DNA of 64,000 nt from Patescibacteria group bacterium UBA2211 (GTDB taxonomy: Bacteria > Patescibacteriota > Minisyncoccia > Minisyncoccales > Minisyncoccaceae). The position numbers were made by a program, and so were the translations under genes. Positions 49,234 through 57,666 of the stretch are shown here, piece by piece; position 1 is the first letter of the stretch; the number at the start of each line of letters is the position of its first letter. Under the pieces are notes generated by a model. That model was given only the letters and a program-made list of their open reading frames with translations, did no database searches and was not told the DNA's origin. The stretch is from positions 141,033 through 205,032 of the forward strand of contig DCUP01000003.1 in assembly GCA_002327845.1 (NCBI GenBank), written 5' to 3'.

Positions 49234-49905
49234 ATGGATATTAAAACAACAAAAAATATAAAAATATTAATATCGGTTATTATTTTTATTGGAGCTATTG
49301 GCACTGCTTATTCATTAAGTCTTCCTAAGTGGGAAGAAATTAACGGTGTTGATGGACAAATAAAACAAATGGAAGCCTTAACTAATGCGAAGAAAAATTA
49401 TTACGCAACTATTGATACCGAAATAGAAGCCCTTAATAATGCTGGATGGGCTGAAAAGAAAAATAGTATTATGATTAATTTTGATTCATCTTTATTTTTT
49501 ACTCCCAAAATTAATAATTTTTTTAGAACCATAGTTTCATCAAGTGGAATGACCTTAGAAGGAATGACAAATTCTCTTCCGGAAGGAGGAAGCAGTCAAG
49601 TAACAACTACTTCCGAAAATGGGACTAAGACTAGTAGGGGTGCCGAAACCACACAAACATTGACTCAACAGAATAGTAATAATTTGAGTCAAACACAAGG
49701 CTCAACCAAGAAAACAACAGTTAATTTAAATGTTACAGGAACTTATAATAATTTTAAAAATTTATTATCTTTATTTGCGGGTCAGACTAGAATAGTTACT
49801 ATAAAAAGCATTTCTGTTTCTTCGTCAAATCAAGAAGAATTAAAGGGTAGAGTTAAGGTCAATAATCATAGCTTTAGTCTAGTATTAGATGTTTATTCTT
49901 ATTAA
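49234..49905 (+). CDS. pilO: PilO-like pilus assembly protein
   Basis: Bitopic membrane protein of 223 aa. Transmembrane helix about 9-29, then a short coiled coil with a YSLSLPKWEEINGVDGQIKQ-like region (in parts: YSLSLPKWEEI, GVDGQIKQMEAL). A Ser/Thr/Gln-rich linker (about 120-165) precedes a C-terminal VNLNVTGTYNNFKNLLSLF strand-helix typical of PilO's ferredoxin-like domain. The low-complexity linker is longer than usual. Position after PilN-like and before a PilP-like protein supports the call; sequence similarity alone is weak. Confidence 0.68.
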   Translation: MDIKTTKNIKILISVIIFIGAIGTAYSLSLPKWEEINGVDGQIKQMEALTNAKKNYYATIDTEIEALNNAGWAEKKNSIMINFDSSLFFTPKINNFFRTIVSSSGMTLEGMTNSLPEGGSSQVTTTSENGTKTSRGAETTQTLTQQNSNNLSQTQGSTKKTTVNLNVTGTYNNFKNLLSLFAGQTRIVTIKSISVSSSNQEELKGRVKVNNHSFSLVLDVYSY

Positions 49906-49914
49906 TTTACAATC

Positions 49915-50214
49915 ATGGAAGAATCAATAAATCAAAACAATAAAAGCGTTTTAGAGAAAACAATTCCTTATATTTTAATAATAGGAGTAATTGCTCTTGG
50001 ATATTTTGCTTTTTTAAAATTTCAAAATGCTTCAAAAAATACAAACGTTTTGCCAGTTATCGACATGGGAACTGTTCAAATTAATGTCGATACTGAATTT
50101 TTGAAGTCGAATGCTTTCACGCAATTAAAATTTATTCCCGATTCGAATGTTTTTGATGAGATTACGGGAGATGTTCCTAAGGGGAGAGATGATCCTTTTG
50201 CTCCTGTTAAATAA
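49915..50214 (+). CDS. Short membrane protein in PilP position
   Basis: 99 aa. Transmembrane helix about 18-36, followed by an outer region ending DVPKGRDDPFAPVK. The GRxDPFxP ending is a recurrent signature in PilP and other secretion-linked proteins, where it lies N-terminal to a C-domain that contacts the secretin. Here the protein stops right after this motif, so the secretin-contacting domain is missing. That fits an organism with no outer membrane and no pilQ in the operon. Call as PilP-like is tentative. Confidence 0.55.
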   Translation: MEESINQNNKSVLEKTIPYILIIGVIALGYFAFLKFQNASKNTNVLPVIDMGTVQINVDTEFLKSNAFTQLKFIPDSNVFDEITGDVPKGRDDPFAPVK

Positions 50215-50222
50215 AATTTAAT

Positions 50223-51986
50223 ATGATTTTTTTACAAAAACTATTAGAGAAAAAAATAATAACCAAAGAGCAAGGAGATGAATTGCAAAATGAATTTAAG
50301 AATTTTAAGGGGAGTGAGGAGGAATTCATAATCTCTAAAAAATTGCTCAAGGATAACGATCTTAATAAAATCAAGGCAGAAATATTTAATATGCCTTTTT
50401 TTGAGAACGCAGAATCTTTAGAAGTTCCTAATAACGTCCTATCGATGATTCCAGAAGAATCATCTCGGTTTTATAAAATAATTCCCTTAACTCTTCAGGG
50501 GAACATTTTAGAAGTTGGAGTAGTAAATCCAGACGATATTAAAGCTAAAGAAGCACTTAATTTTTTAGCTAGACAGAATAAAATAACCTATAAAACATAT
50601 CTTATTAGTGCTAATTCTTTTGAGATTTTTTTAAAACAATATAGAAATATCAGAGAAGAGGTGGGTAAAGCCTTGAGTGCTCTTGAGACGGAGCTTGGAG
50701 GTGGGGATGATAATATTGAACTTTTTTCAGCCGACTCTAAGCCTAAACCAGAAAGACTTTCTGAGGATGCACCGATTATTAAGATGGTAGCTGTTATTTT
50801 AAGGCACGCTGTTGACGGAAATGCTTCTGATATTCACATTGAACCAGAAGAAAATCAATTAAGAATACGTTTTAGGATGGATGGAAGTTTATATTCTTCT
50901 TTATTTTTACCAATTCATACTCATCCTTCAATAGTAGCAAGAATTAAGATAGTTTCCAATTTAAGAATTGATGAAACAAGGGTTCCTCAAGATGGAAGGT
51001 TCTCAGCTAAAATAGATAATAAAGATATTGATTTCAGAGTTTCAACTTTTCCAACTAAGCTTGGAGAAAAAGTTGTAATCAGGGTTCTTGATTCTTCAGA
51101 GGGACTGAGAACTTATGAAGAGATAGGAGTTTTGGGATATAATTTAAAAACGTTAAGAGAGGCCATTATTAAACCTTTTGGATTAATATTATCAACTGGA
51201 CCAACCGGTTCTGGTAAAACAACAACATTGTATTCTATTCTTCAGGAATTAAATAAACCAGAAGTTAATGTTGTTACTCTTGAAGATCCAATTGAGTATT
51301 TTGTAAAAGGAGTTAATCAGTCACAGATTAGGCCAGACATTGGATATGATTTTAGTCAAGGATTGAGATCGGTAGTTAGGCAAGACCCAGATATTATCAT
51401 GGTCGGTGAAATTAGAGATGAAGAATCAGCTTCTTTAGTTACTCATGCTGCTTTGACTGGTCACGTTGTTTTATCAACTCTACATACCAATAACGCTGTT
51501 GGTGCAATCCCTAGGTTGATTGATATGAAAATTAAACCATTTCTTTTACCGGCAACTTTAAATATTGCAATAGGTCAAAGACTAGGACATCGTCTATGTC
51601 CATATTGTAAAGAAAAGACAAGGCCAAATAAAGAAGTGGAAAAAATGATATTGAAAGAATTATCTCAAATGCCCGAGACTGCTAAAAGTTTTTTTACGGC
51701 TCCTAACCCAATATATATTTATAAACCAAAAGGATGTTCTAAATGTAATAACAAGGGAGAAAAGGGAAGAATTGGTATCTTTGAAGTATTAAAGATGACT
51801 CCCGAATTAGAGAAGGCTATTCTTGAAGATCCGTCTGAACAAAACATTATAAAGGAGGCTAAAAGACAAGGAATGATAACAATGAGACAAGATGCAATGA
51901 TTAAGGCTCTTCAAGGATTAATATCTATTGAAGAAGTATTTAGAACAACAGAAGAACAACAAGAAATAATTCAAGAACAAATTTAA
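50223..51986 (+). CDS. pilB: Type IV pilus extension ATPase PilB
   Basis: Hexameric motor that drives pilus assembly, 587 aa. An N-terminal GspE-type domain (about 1-150) is followed by the ATPase. It shows SDIHIEPEENQLRIRFRMDG (about 200-219), Walker A GPTGSGKTTT (about 327-336), Asp box VTLEDPIEY, Walker B RQDPDIIMVGEIRDEES and the His box LVTHAALTGHVVLSTLHTN. Four cysteines (CPYC ... CSKCNN, about 460-508) form the zinc motif found in PilB/GspE. Length matches the family. 8 nt after the PilP-like gene and 1 nt before pilT. Confidence 0.95.
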   Translation: MIFLQKLLEKKIITKEQGDELQNEFKNFKGSEEEFIISKKLLKDNDLNKIKAEIFNMPFFENAESLEVPNNVLSMIPEESSRFYKIIPLTLQGNILEVGVVNPDDIKAKEALNFLARQNKITYKTYLISANSFEIFLKQYRNIREEVGKALSALETELGGGDDNIELFSADSKPKPERLSEDAPIIKMVAVILRHAVDGNASDIHIEPEENQLRIRFRMDGSLYSSLFLPIHTHPSIVARIKIVSNLRIDETRVPQDGRFSAKIDNKDIDFRVSTFPTKLGEKVVIRVLDSSEGLRTYEEIGVLGYNLKTLREAIIKPFGLILSTGPTGSGKTTTLYSILQELNKPEVNVVTLEDPIEYFVKGVNQSQIRPDIGYDFSQGLRSVVRQDPDIIMVGEIRDEESASLVTHAALTGHVVLSTLHTNNAVGAIPRLIDMKIKPFLLPATLNIAIGQRLGHRLCPYCKEKTRPNKEVEKMILKELSQMPETAKSFFTAPNPIYIYKPKGCSKCNNKGEKGRIGIFEVLKMTPELEKAILEDPSEQNIIKEAKRQGMITMRQDAMIKALQGLISIEEVFRTTEEQQEIIQEQI

Positions 51987-51987
51987 G

Positions 51988-53046
51988 ATGGAATATCAAA
52001 CATATCTTAAACAGCTTTTAGAAGCAACCATAAAGAATAACGCTTCAGACCTTCACATCTCACAGGGCCATCCTCCCGTATTAAGAATAAACAGAGAGCT
52101 ACTTTGCTTGAAGGGGGATCGTTTAGGTGCTGAAGATGCTAAAGGGATTTCTTTCGCATTAATGACCGAAGAACAGATTAAAAGTTTTGAAAAAATTAAA
52201 GAGATAGACTTTTCTTATGATTTTGAAGGAAGAGCAAGATTTAGAGTCAATATATTCTACCAGACAGGAACAGTCAGCGCTGCTTTAAGACTTGTTCCAG
52301 AAAATATTAGAACAATGGAAGAATTAAATCTTCCAACTAGGCTTCATCAATTTTGTGAATATACCCAAGGATTTGTTTTAATTGTTGGACCATCAAGTCA
52401 TGGTAAGAGTACAACTCTTGCCGCACTGATTGATGAGATAAATCATACTCGAGCTAATCATATTATAACGATTGAGGACCCAATTGAATATATATTTAAA
52501 GATGATAAATCAATGATAAATCAAAGAGAATTACATTTAGACACATTATCTTTTGCTCAAGCGTTGAAATCAACATTTAGAGAAGATCCTGATGTTATTA
52601 TGGTGGGAGAAATGAGAGACCCCGAAACAATGGCAACAGCAATTACTGCTGCTGAAACTGGACATTTAGTTTTTGCAACTTTACATACTAATTCTGCCGC
52701 TCAAACTATTCACAGGATAGTAGATAATTTTAACGGAGATCAACAATCACAAATTAGAGCGCAATTGGCTAGTTCTTTAGTTGGAATAATTTCACAGAGA
52801 TTAGTTCCTTCAACTGATGGAAGAGTTGTTCCAGCCTGTGAAATAATGTTGAATACGCCAGCAATTTCTAATTTGATAAGAGATAATAAAATATATGAAA
52901 TACCGTTAGTAATAGAAACCTCTTCTGAGTCGGGAATGGTCTCTATGAATAGATCATTATCTGAACTAGTTAGAAAGGGGATAGTGACCATTGAGAATGC
53001 TTCTAAGTATTCAAGTAATTTAAGAGAATTAAGAAAATTAATATGA
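51988..53046 (+). CDS. pilT: Type IV pilus retraction ATPase PilT
   Basis: Retraction motor of 352 aa. N-terminal PAS-like domain with ASDLHISQGHPPVLRINREL (about 19-38), then the ATPase core: Asp box ITIEDPIEYIF, Walker B REDPDVIMVGEMRDPETMA and the His box TGHLVFATLHTNSAAQTIHRI. The C-terminal region has the PACEIMLNTPAISNLIRDNK segment typical of PilT. Walker A reads GPSSHGKSTT (about 134-143) in place of the usual GPTGSGKSTT; the Gly-Lys-Ser is kept. The stop overlaps the pilC start (ATGA). Presence of PilT implies retractable pili. Confidence 0.95.
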   Translation: MEYQTYLKQLLEATIKNNASDLHISQGHPPVLRINRELLCLKGDRLGAEDAKGISFALMTEEQIKSFEKIKEIDFSYDFEGRARFRVNIFYQTGTVSAALRLVPENIRTMEELNLPTRLHQFCEYTQGFVLIVGPSSHGKSTTLAALIDEINHTRANHIITIEDPIEYIFKDDKSMINQRELHLDTLSFAQALKSTFREDPDVIMVGEMRDPETMATAITAAETGHLVFATLHTNSAAQTIHRIVDNFNGDQQSQIRAQLASSLVGIISQRLVPSTDGRVVPACEIMLNTPAISNLIRDNKIYEIPLVIETSSESGMVSMNRSLSELVRKGIVTIENASKYSSNLRELRKLI

Positions 53047-54272
53047 AATATCTTTATCAAGCAAAAGATATAAAAGGAGTAAGTAGTTCTGGAGCAATAG
53101 AAGCTACCTCAAGAGAGGCGGCTTTAGAAGTTTTAAATAATAATGGTCTTTTTCCTATAGAAATTAAAGAAGAACAAGACGAGAAAAATAAGGACGTATT
53201 AAATAAAAAGATTAGTATTAAATTGTTTTCTGGGACTTCAATGAAAGACGTAGCCATGTTTTCAAGACAGCTTGCAATCATGATTGACTCAAATGTCCCT
53301 CCAGCCGAAGCCATTGATGCTTTGGGAGACCAAACAAAAAATCAAGATTTTAAAGAAAAGATATATATTATTGCTAATGACGTAAGGGGCGGTACTCAAT
53401 TGTCAAGGGCTTTTGGTAAATTTCCTGAAGTTTTTTCTTCGTTTTATATTAATATGATGAAATCAGCAGAAGTCTCTGGAAACCTTCCTAATATTTTAGA
53501 CAAGGTAGCTGATCATTTAGAAAGTGAATATGCTATTCGTTCCAAAATGATAGGAGCCGCAACTTACCCAATGGTGGTTATGATTATTTTTATTTTGATT
53601 TTTGTAGTTTTAATGATTTTTGTTGTTCCCGGATTAGTTAAGGTTTTGATTGAATCAGGACAAGAGCTTCCCATAGCGACAAAAATAATTATAGTTATTT
53701 CTGACTTCTTTGTTAATTTTTGGTACGTGGTTATGGGAGGAATATTAGGAATAGTAGCTTTCCTTATTTATTATCCTAAAACAAGACAAGGAAAAGATAT
53801 TTTTGACACGATTGCTATAAAAATTCCTATTTTCGGACCATTCTTAAAGAATCTTTTTCAAGCACGCTTTGCAGAAAACTTTTCTACGCTTATTTCTGCT
53901 GGTCTTCCCATTAATGAAGCTTTAGAGGTGGTAGCAGATTTGATAGGGAACAATGTGTATAGAGATACAATTATTAAAGCAAAAAATAGAGTTGTTAAGG
54001 GAGAAAGTATAAGTATTGTATTAGGTCAGTACAACGAAGTTGTTTCCCCTTTGTTTGTACAAATGGTATCGGTTGGAGAAAAAACAGGAAAATTAGATTC
54101 TTCTCTTACTAATGTAGTTAGGTTTTATAAAAGAGAAACAGATATATTCGTTAACTCTTTATCAAGTATTATAGAGCCAATATTAATTATTGGTTTAGCA
54201 TTGATGGTTGGATTTCTAGTTGCTGCCGTATTATTACCAATATATCAGGTTAGTACGACTGTTCCAATGTAG
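53043..54272 (+). CDS. pilC: Type IV pilus inner-membrane platform protein PilC
   Basis: Polytopic platform protein of 409 aa with two T2SSF repeats. The N-terminal cytoplasmic part (about 1-65) is followed by repeat 1 (DVAMFSRQLAIMIDSNVPPAEAID, about 66-89), helices near 175-200 and 220-242, repeat 2 (FARFAENFSTLISAGLPINEAL, here QARFAENFSTLISAGLPINE near 276-295) and a last helix (about 380-402). Each repeat ends with a VSPLFVQMVSVGEKTGKLD-type segment. Start ATG 53043 overlaps pilT. A promoter for the pilin gene follows the stop codon. Confidence 0.95.
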   Translation: MKYLYQAKDIKGVSSSGAIEATSREAALEVLNNNGLFPIEIKEEQDEKNKDVLNKKISIKLFSGTSMKDVAMFSRQLAIMIDSNVPPAEAIDALGDQTKNQDFKEKIYIIANDVRGGTQLSRAFGKFPEVFSSFYINMMKSAEVSGNLPNILDKVADHLESEYAIRSKMIGAATYPMVVMIIFILIFVVLMIFVVPGLVKVLIESGQELPIATKIIIVISDFFVNFWYVVMGGILGIVAFLIYYPKTRQGKDIFDTIAIKIPIFGPFLKNLFQARFAENFSTLISAGLPINEALEVVADLIGNNVYRDTIIKAKNRVVKGESISIVLGQYNEVVSPLFVQMVSVGEKTGKLDSSLTNVVRFYKRETDIFVNSLSSIIEPILIIGLALMVGFLVAAVLLPIYQVSTTVPM

Positions 54273-54279
54273 AAGTTTG

Positions 54280-54308
54280 TTGACAATATAGTAATTATCT
54301 AATAAAAT
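54280..54308 (+). promoter_or_regulatory. Promoter of the major pilin gene
   Basis: TTGACA (54280-54285), 17-bp spacer, TAAAAT (54303-54308); a leader of about 41 nt that includes AAAGGTCG (54326-54333). Confidence 0.7.
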
Positions 54309-54325
54309 TAGAATATAAAAAGAAA

Positions 54326-54333
54326 AAAGGTCG
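54326..54333 (+). promoter_or_regulatory. AAAGGTCG element in the major pilin leader
   Basis: Third copy of the octamer, 22 nt before the ATG and downstream of a good promoter, so it is transcribed. Confidence 0.3.
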
Positions 54334-54355
54334 AACATTAACTATTTTTAAAAAT

Positions 54356-54784
54356 ATGCAAAAAATAAAAGGTTTTACTTTAATTGAGTTATTGGTCGTT
54401 ATCGCCATTATTGGTATTTTATCTGGCCTTATTATCGTTTCTATGAATGGTGCACAAAATTCTGCTAAAGATGCTAGAATCAAAGCAGCTATGGATCAAA
54501 TGAGATCAGTAGCAGAAATTTATAAAATGAACACTGGTGCTGGAACTTCATATGGAACTGCTGGTCCTGGAGTTCAAGGAGATGGAGCTAATTTTAGTGG
54601 GGTTACTGATGGGTTGTCATTGTATAACGATGTGGACTCTTTAACTGCTGGCGCTATTGTCTTAAATATAGCCGCAACCCCAGCTTATTGTTTTTCTGTC
54701 GTAATGAATTCTGGAACAAATTGTGTTGATTCGGCAGGAAAAGTAGGTATCGTTGCTTGTGGTGCAGATACTGCTTGTCCATAA
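54356..54784 (+). CDS. pilA: Type IV major pilin
   Basis: Prepilin of 142 aa. A short basic leader (MQKIKG) is cut before Phe by prepilin peptidase at G/FTLIELLVVIAIIG, with the conserved Glu at mature position 5. The N-terminal helix continues to about residue 55 and is followed by a Gly/Ser/Thr/Ala-rich head with three cysteines (YCFSVV, NCVDS, ACGADTACP; four counting the last). Its own promoter and terminator between pilC and pilD allow high expression. It is the only pilin-like protein here with this dedicated signal set, hence called the major subunit. Confidence 0.93.
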   Translation: MQKIKGFTLIELLVVIAIIGILSGLIIVSMNGAQNSAKDARIKAAMDQMRSVAEIYKMNTGAGTSYGTAGPGVQGDGANFSGVTDGLSLYNDVDSLTAGAIVLNIAATPAYCFSVVMNSGTNCVDSAGKVGIVACGADTACP

Positions 54785-54853
54785 TTTACTTAATTTAATG
54801 TTTTTAAAAATTATATTACAGACCGTAATTAACCTTTTTTAAAAAAAAGATTT

Positions 54854-54880
54854 CATCCCTTTTGGGGTGTTTTCTTTTAT
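54854..54880 (+). terminator. Terminator after the major pilin gene
   Basis: CATCCC (54854-54859), loop TTTT, GGGGTG (54864-54869; one T-G pair), then TTTTCTTTT. Confidence 0.7.
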
Positions 54881-54902
54881 TTAAATATGTTAATATTTAT
54901 TT

Positions 54903-55679
54903 ATGATAGAATTAATCTTAATTTTTATTCTGGGATTGATAATTGGCAGTTTTCTTAATTGTGTTATTTGGAGACTGTACAAAGAAGAAAATTTTATTAT
55001 CGGTAAATCGTATTGTCCTTATTGTCATCATGATTTAGGATTCTGGGATTTGTTTCCGGTTTTAAGCTTTGTTTTTTTAAAAGGAAAGTGTAGATATTGT
55101 AAAGGAAAAATTTCTTTTCAATATCCTTTGGTTGAATTAATTACAGCCACTATTTTCTTTTTAGTATTTATTTATCTTGGTTCAGTAATTTCTCTACAAT
55201 TATTTTTTTGGTTAATAATAATGGCTTTTTTGATAGGCATTTTTATTTTTGATTTAAAATATTTTATTATTCCCGATGAAATTACTTATTCTGCTATTTT
55301 TCTATCAATTATTTGGTTAGTATATTCATTTTTTATCGGAACGATTAGTAGTCACGAAATAATTTTAACGATAATATCATCTCTTGGTGCATCGTTATTT
55401 TTCTTTTTGATATGGTTTTTTTCGAAAGGAATGGCAATGGGATTTGGAGATGTTAAATTAGCCCTATTAATAGGTCTTCTCTTGGGTTTTCCCAATACTA
55501 TCGTTGCGCTCTTTTTAGGTTTCCTTTTGGGTGCTATAATAGGTTTAGCGATGATATTTTTAAAGAAGAAAGAGTTTGTGTCGGAAGTTCCATTTGCACC
55601 ATTTCTTGTGGTGGGAACAATAATTAGTTTTTTCTTTGGGAACAATATGATTAATTGGTATCTTTCATTAATGGTATGA
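54903..55679 (+). CDS. pilD: Prepilin peptidase (leader peptidase/N-methyltransferase)
   Basis: Aspartic membrane protease that cleaves and N-methylates prepilins; 258 aa. N-terminal GSFLNCVIWRLYKEE, then the two zinc CxxC pairs (CPYCHHD, CRYCKGK; about 39-65). The catalytic Asp residues lie in FDLKYFIIPDE (about 117-127) and GFGDVKLALLIG (about 180-191). About seven to eight hydrophobic segments. Substrates are the pilin at 54356 and the minor pilins that follow. Its stop overlaps the next start as ATGA. No convincing promoter; a TAATAT 6 nt before the ATG could give a leaderless transcript. Confidence 0.95.
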   Translation: MIELILIFILGLIIGSFLNCVIWRLYKEENFIIGKSYCPYCHHDLGFWDLFPVLSFVFLKGKCRYCKGKISFQYPLVELITATIFFLVFIYLGSVISLQLFFWLIIMAFLIGIFIFDLKYFIIPDEITYSAIFLSIIWLVYSFFIGTISSHEIILTIISSLGASLFFFLIWFFSKGMAMGFGDVKLALLIGLLLGFPNTIVALFLGFLLGAIIGLAMIFLKKKEFVSEVPFAPFLVVGTIISFFFGNNMINWYLSLMV

Positions 55680-56215
55680 TTAAACAAAAAATAAAAGGTT
55701 TTACTTTAATTGAAGTGCTAGTTATATTATCGATTATAACTATTATGACTATTTCAGTTTTTTCAAATTATGGAAAAAACAATGAAGTGTTTGCACTAGA
55801 AAGATCTTCCCAGAAGATTGCTCAAGACATAAGAAGAGCTCAGGAAATGGCAACATCTGGATTGGAAAGTGCTTCTTCTATTTTAGGATATGGAGTTTAT
55901 TTTTCTACTAGCAACCCAACTTCATATCTTATTTATGAGGAGGTAAACGATGCAAGTCCAATCATGTCTTATGAGACTGGAGATATAACAAAAGAAACAA
56001 TTAATCTTGAAAATGGAGTTGAAATTCTTAGCCTTGTAGATAGTGTTTCTGTGAGTAATATTAGCATTTCTTTTGAGCCTCCTAATCCTTTAACATATAT
56101 CGATGGAGATTTTTCTGATAAGACAGCAATAATTACTCTTTGTGTCGCAAGTGATCATACAAAAACTAGAACTATAACAATAAATAGCGCAGGAATGGTT
56201 CAGGTTACTAAATAA
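55676..56215 (+). CDS. Minor pilin with GspH/FimT-like layout
   Basis: Prepilin of 179 aa. ATG 55676 gives the leader MIKQKIKG before FTLIEVLVILSIITIMTISV, with Glu5, and an ATGA overlap with pilD; the longer reading from 55655 lies inside pilD. A beta-rich head follows (about 45-179) with AQDIRRAQEMATSG, the region that in GspH/FimT proteins follows the helix. Minor pilins of this kind prime assembly at the pilus tip. First of four pilin-like genes between pilD and ligA. Confidence 0.85.
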   Translation: MIKQKIKGFTLIEVLVILSIITIMTISVFSNYGKNNEVFALERSSQKIAQDIRRAQEMATSGLESASSILGYGVYFSTSNPTSYLIYEEVNDASPIMSYETGDITKETINLENGVEILSLVDSVSVSNISISFEPPNPLTYIDGDFSDKTAIITLCVASDHTKTRTITINSAGMVQVTK

Positions 56216-56219
56216 TTAC

Positions 56220-56729
56220 ATGAATAACATTTTTAAAAAAGAAAAAGGTTTTTCCTTGATAGAAATTCTTATTTCTATTTTGATTGTGGCGATAGCATTT
56301 ATAGGTGTTTATCGAGTAATTTCTAAGTATAATACATATACACAAAAAGAAAGAGAAAGTTTTGTTGCTGCTTATCTCTGTCAGGAGGGAATAGAAATTG
56401 TTAAAAACTTAAGAGATAGTAATTGGATAGAAGGAGTAGATTGGGATAATGGATTAATTTCTTGTGCTTCTGGGTGTGAGGCCGATTACAATGATAGTGC
56501 TTTAACTGCTTGGTCTTCGCCAGGAAGAGATTTGTATATCGAAAATGTTACGGGGAGTTATGAATACCTTGCTGCTCCTGTTGAGGGAGATATTCAGACC
56601 TCGTATAAAAGAAAAATAGAAATTTTACAGTCTGGAGATGACGAATTAGATATTACAGTTATTGTTTATTGGGGAATTAATGCGGGAAATGCAATGGTAG
56701 TAAAAGAAAATATATTTAATTGGAAATGA
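56220..56729 (+). CDS. Minor pilin, PilV/GspI-like
   Basis: Prepilin of 169 aa with basic leader MNNIFKKEKG and cleavage before FSLIEILISILIVAIAFIGV (Glu5 present). The helix is followed by QKERESFVAAYLCQEGIEIVKNLRDSNW (in parts: ESFVAAYLCQEGIEIVKN, LRDSNW), a segment common in PilV-like minor pilins of CPR and Gram-positive T4P operons. Cysteines in SCASGCEAD could form a disulfide. The stop codon overlaps the next gene's ATG (ATGA at 56726). Confidence 0.83.
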   Translation: MNNIFKKEKGFSLIEILISILIVAIAFIGVYRVISKYNTYTQKERESFVAAYLCQEGIEIVKNLRDSNWIEGVDWDNGLISCASGCEADYNDSALTAWSSPGRDLYIENVTGSYEYLAAPVEGDIQTSYKRKIEILQSGDDELDITVIVYWGINAGNAMVVKENIFNWK

Positions 56730-57307
56730 TAAATAACAATCAAAAAAGAAAAGGCTTTACTTTGGTTGAGACATTAGTTTCTCTCTTTATTTTTTCTATA
56801 ATTGCGATTCTTTCAATTAATTTTTTCATTTCAGTCTTGAGTACTCAAAAAAGAATTTTACAAAATCAAGAATTACTGAATCAGTCAAGTTATGTTTTAG
56901 AGTATATGGCAAAAGCAATTAGAATGGCAAAAAAAGATTTAACTGGAGATTGTATTGGTTTAGCTTACGCGGGACAGACTTACAATGTATTAGGTTCTTC
57001 TTTAACTTTTTTAACATATGACATCAAAGATTCATCTTATAAATGTCTTCAATTTTTGCTTAGTAGTGGCGCAATTGAAGAGAGGAGATCAACAGATAAT
57101 AATTTTTCTAATTTAGGAACAGCCCAATCGTTAACCCCTTCTTCGGTTAGTATTGATAATTTATGGTTTAATGTGATAGGAGACGCAGTAGATACAAAAC
57201 AGCCTAAAACTACAATTGTAATTAAAATGACATCTCTTTCCTTGGAAACAAATTCACCAAACGTAGTTGTTCAAACAACTATCTCTCAAAGACAATTAGA
57301 TATTTAA
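56726..57307 (+). CDS. Minor pilin, PilW/GspJ-like
   Basis: Prepilin of 193 aa: MINNNQKRKG then FTLVETLVSLFIFSIIAILS, Glu5 present. ATG 56726 is preferred over 56720 because it gives the ATGA overlap seen elsewhere in this operon. The head contains SSYVLEYMAKAIRMAKKDL, typical of PilW/GspJ, and a C-terminal KMTSLSLETNSPNVVVQTTI strand region. Likely part of the priming complex with its neighbours. The PilX-like gene starts 1 nt after the stop. Confidence 0.83.
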   Translation: MINNNQKRKGFTLVETLVSLFIFSIIAILSINFFISVLSTQKRILQNQELLNQSSYVLEYMAKAIRMAKKDLTGDCIGLAYAGQTYNVLGSSLTFLTYDIKDSSYKCLQFLLSSGAIEERRSTDNNFSNLGTAQSLTPSSVSIDNLWFNVIGDAVDTKQPKTTIVIKMTSLSLETNSPNVVVQTTISQRQLDI

Positions 57308-57308
57308 T

Positions 57309-57665
57309 ATGATAAACAAAAATCAAAAAGGAATATCGGTTTATATGACGATAATTATACTATCAGTTCTTTTATCTGTTTCTTTGGGGTTGACTAGCAT
57401 TATCGTTGGAGGAGCAAAAGTGGCAAGCAATTTGAGTAATTCGGTTAAAGCATTTCACGCTGCTGATACGGGAATAGAAAAGGCATTATATAATATCAGA
57501 ATTCTTAGTGACTGTAGTGATATTGCCAATGGAATTCTTGCACCTAACTATACCTATCAAGTCGAAATTACTTATTCAGGGGCAGATTGTATGGAAACGG
57601 GAACTAGTATAAAATCTATAGGAACATATAATGCAACAAACAGAAAAGTAGAGGCCTATTATTAA
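57309..57665 (+). CDS. PilX/GspK-like minor pilin
   Basis: 118 aa. Leader MINKNQKG, then ISVYMTIIILSVLLSVSLGL, a hydrophobic helix without the Glu5 of the other pilins; this fits PilX/GspK proteins, which sit at the tip and often lack Glu5. The conserved AFHAADTGIEKALYNIR follows (about 50-66). Short head with two cysteines (DCSD, DCMETG). Last pilus gene; ligA starts 1 nt after its stop, so the replication gene is probably co-expressed. Confidence 0.8.
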   Translation: MINKNQKGISVYMTIIILSVLLSVSLGLTSIIVGGAKVASNLSNSVKAFHAADTGIEKALYNIRILSDCSDIANGILAPNYTYQVEITYSGADCMETGTSIKSIGTYNATNRKVEAYY

Positions 57666-57666
57666 G

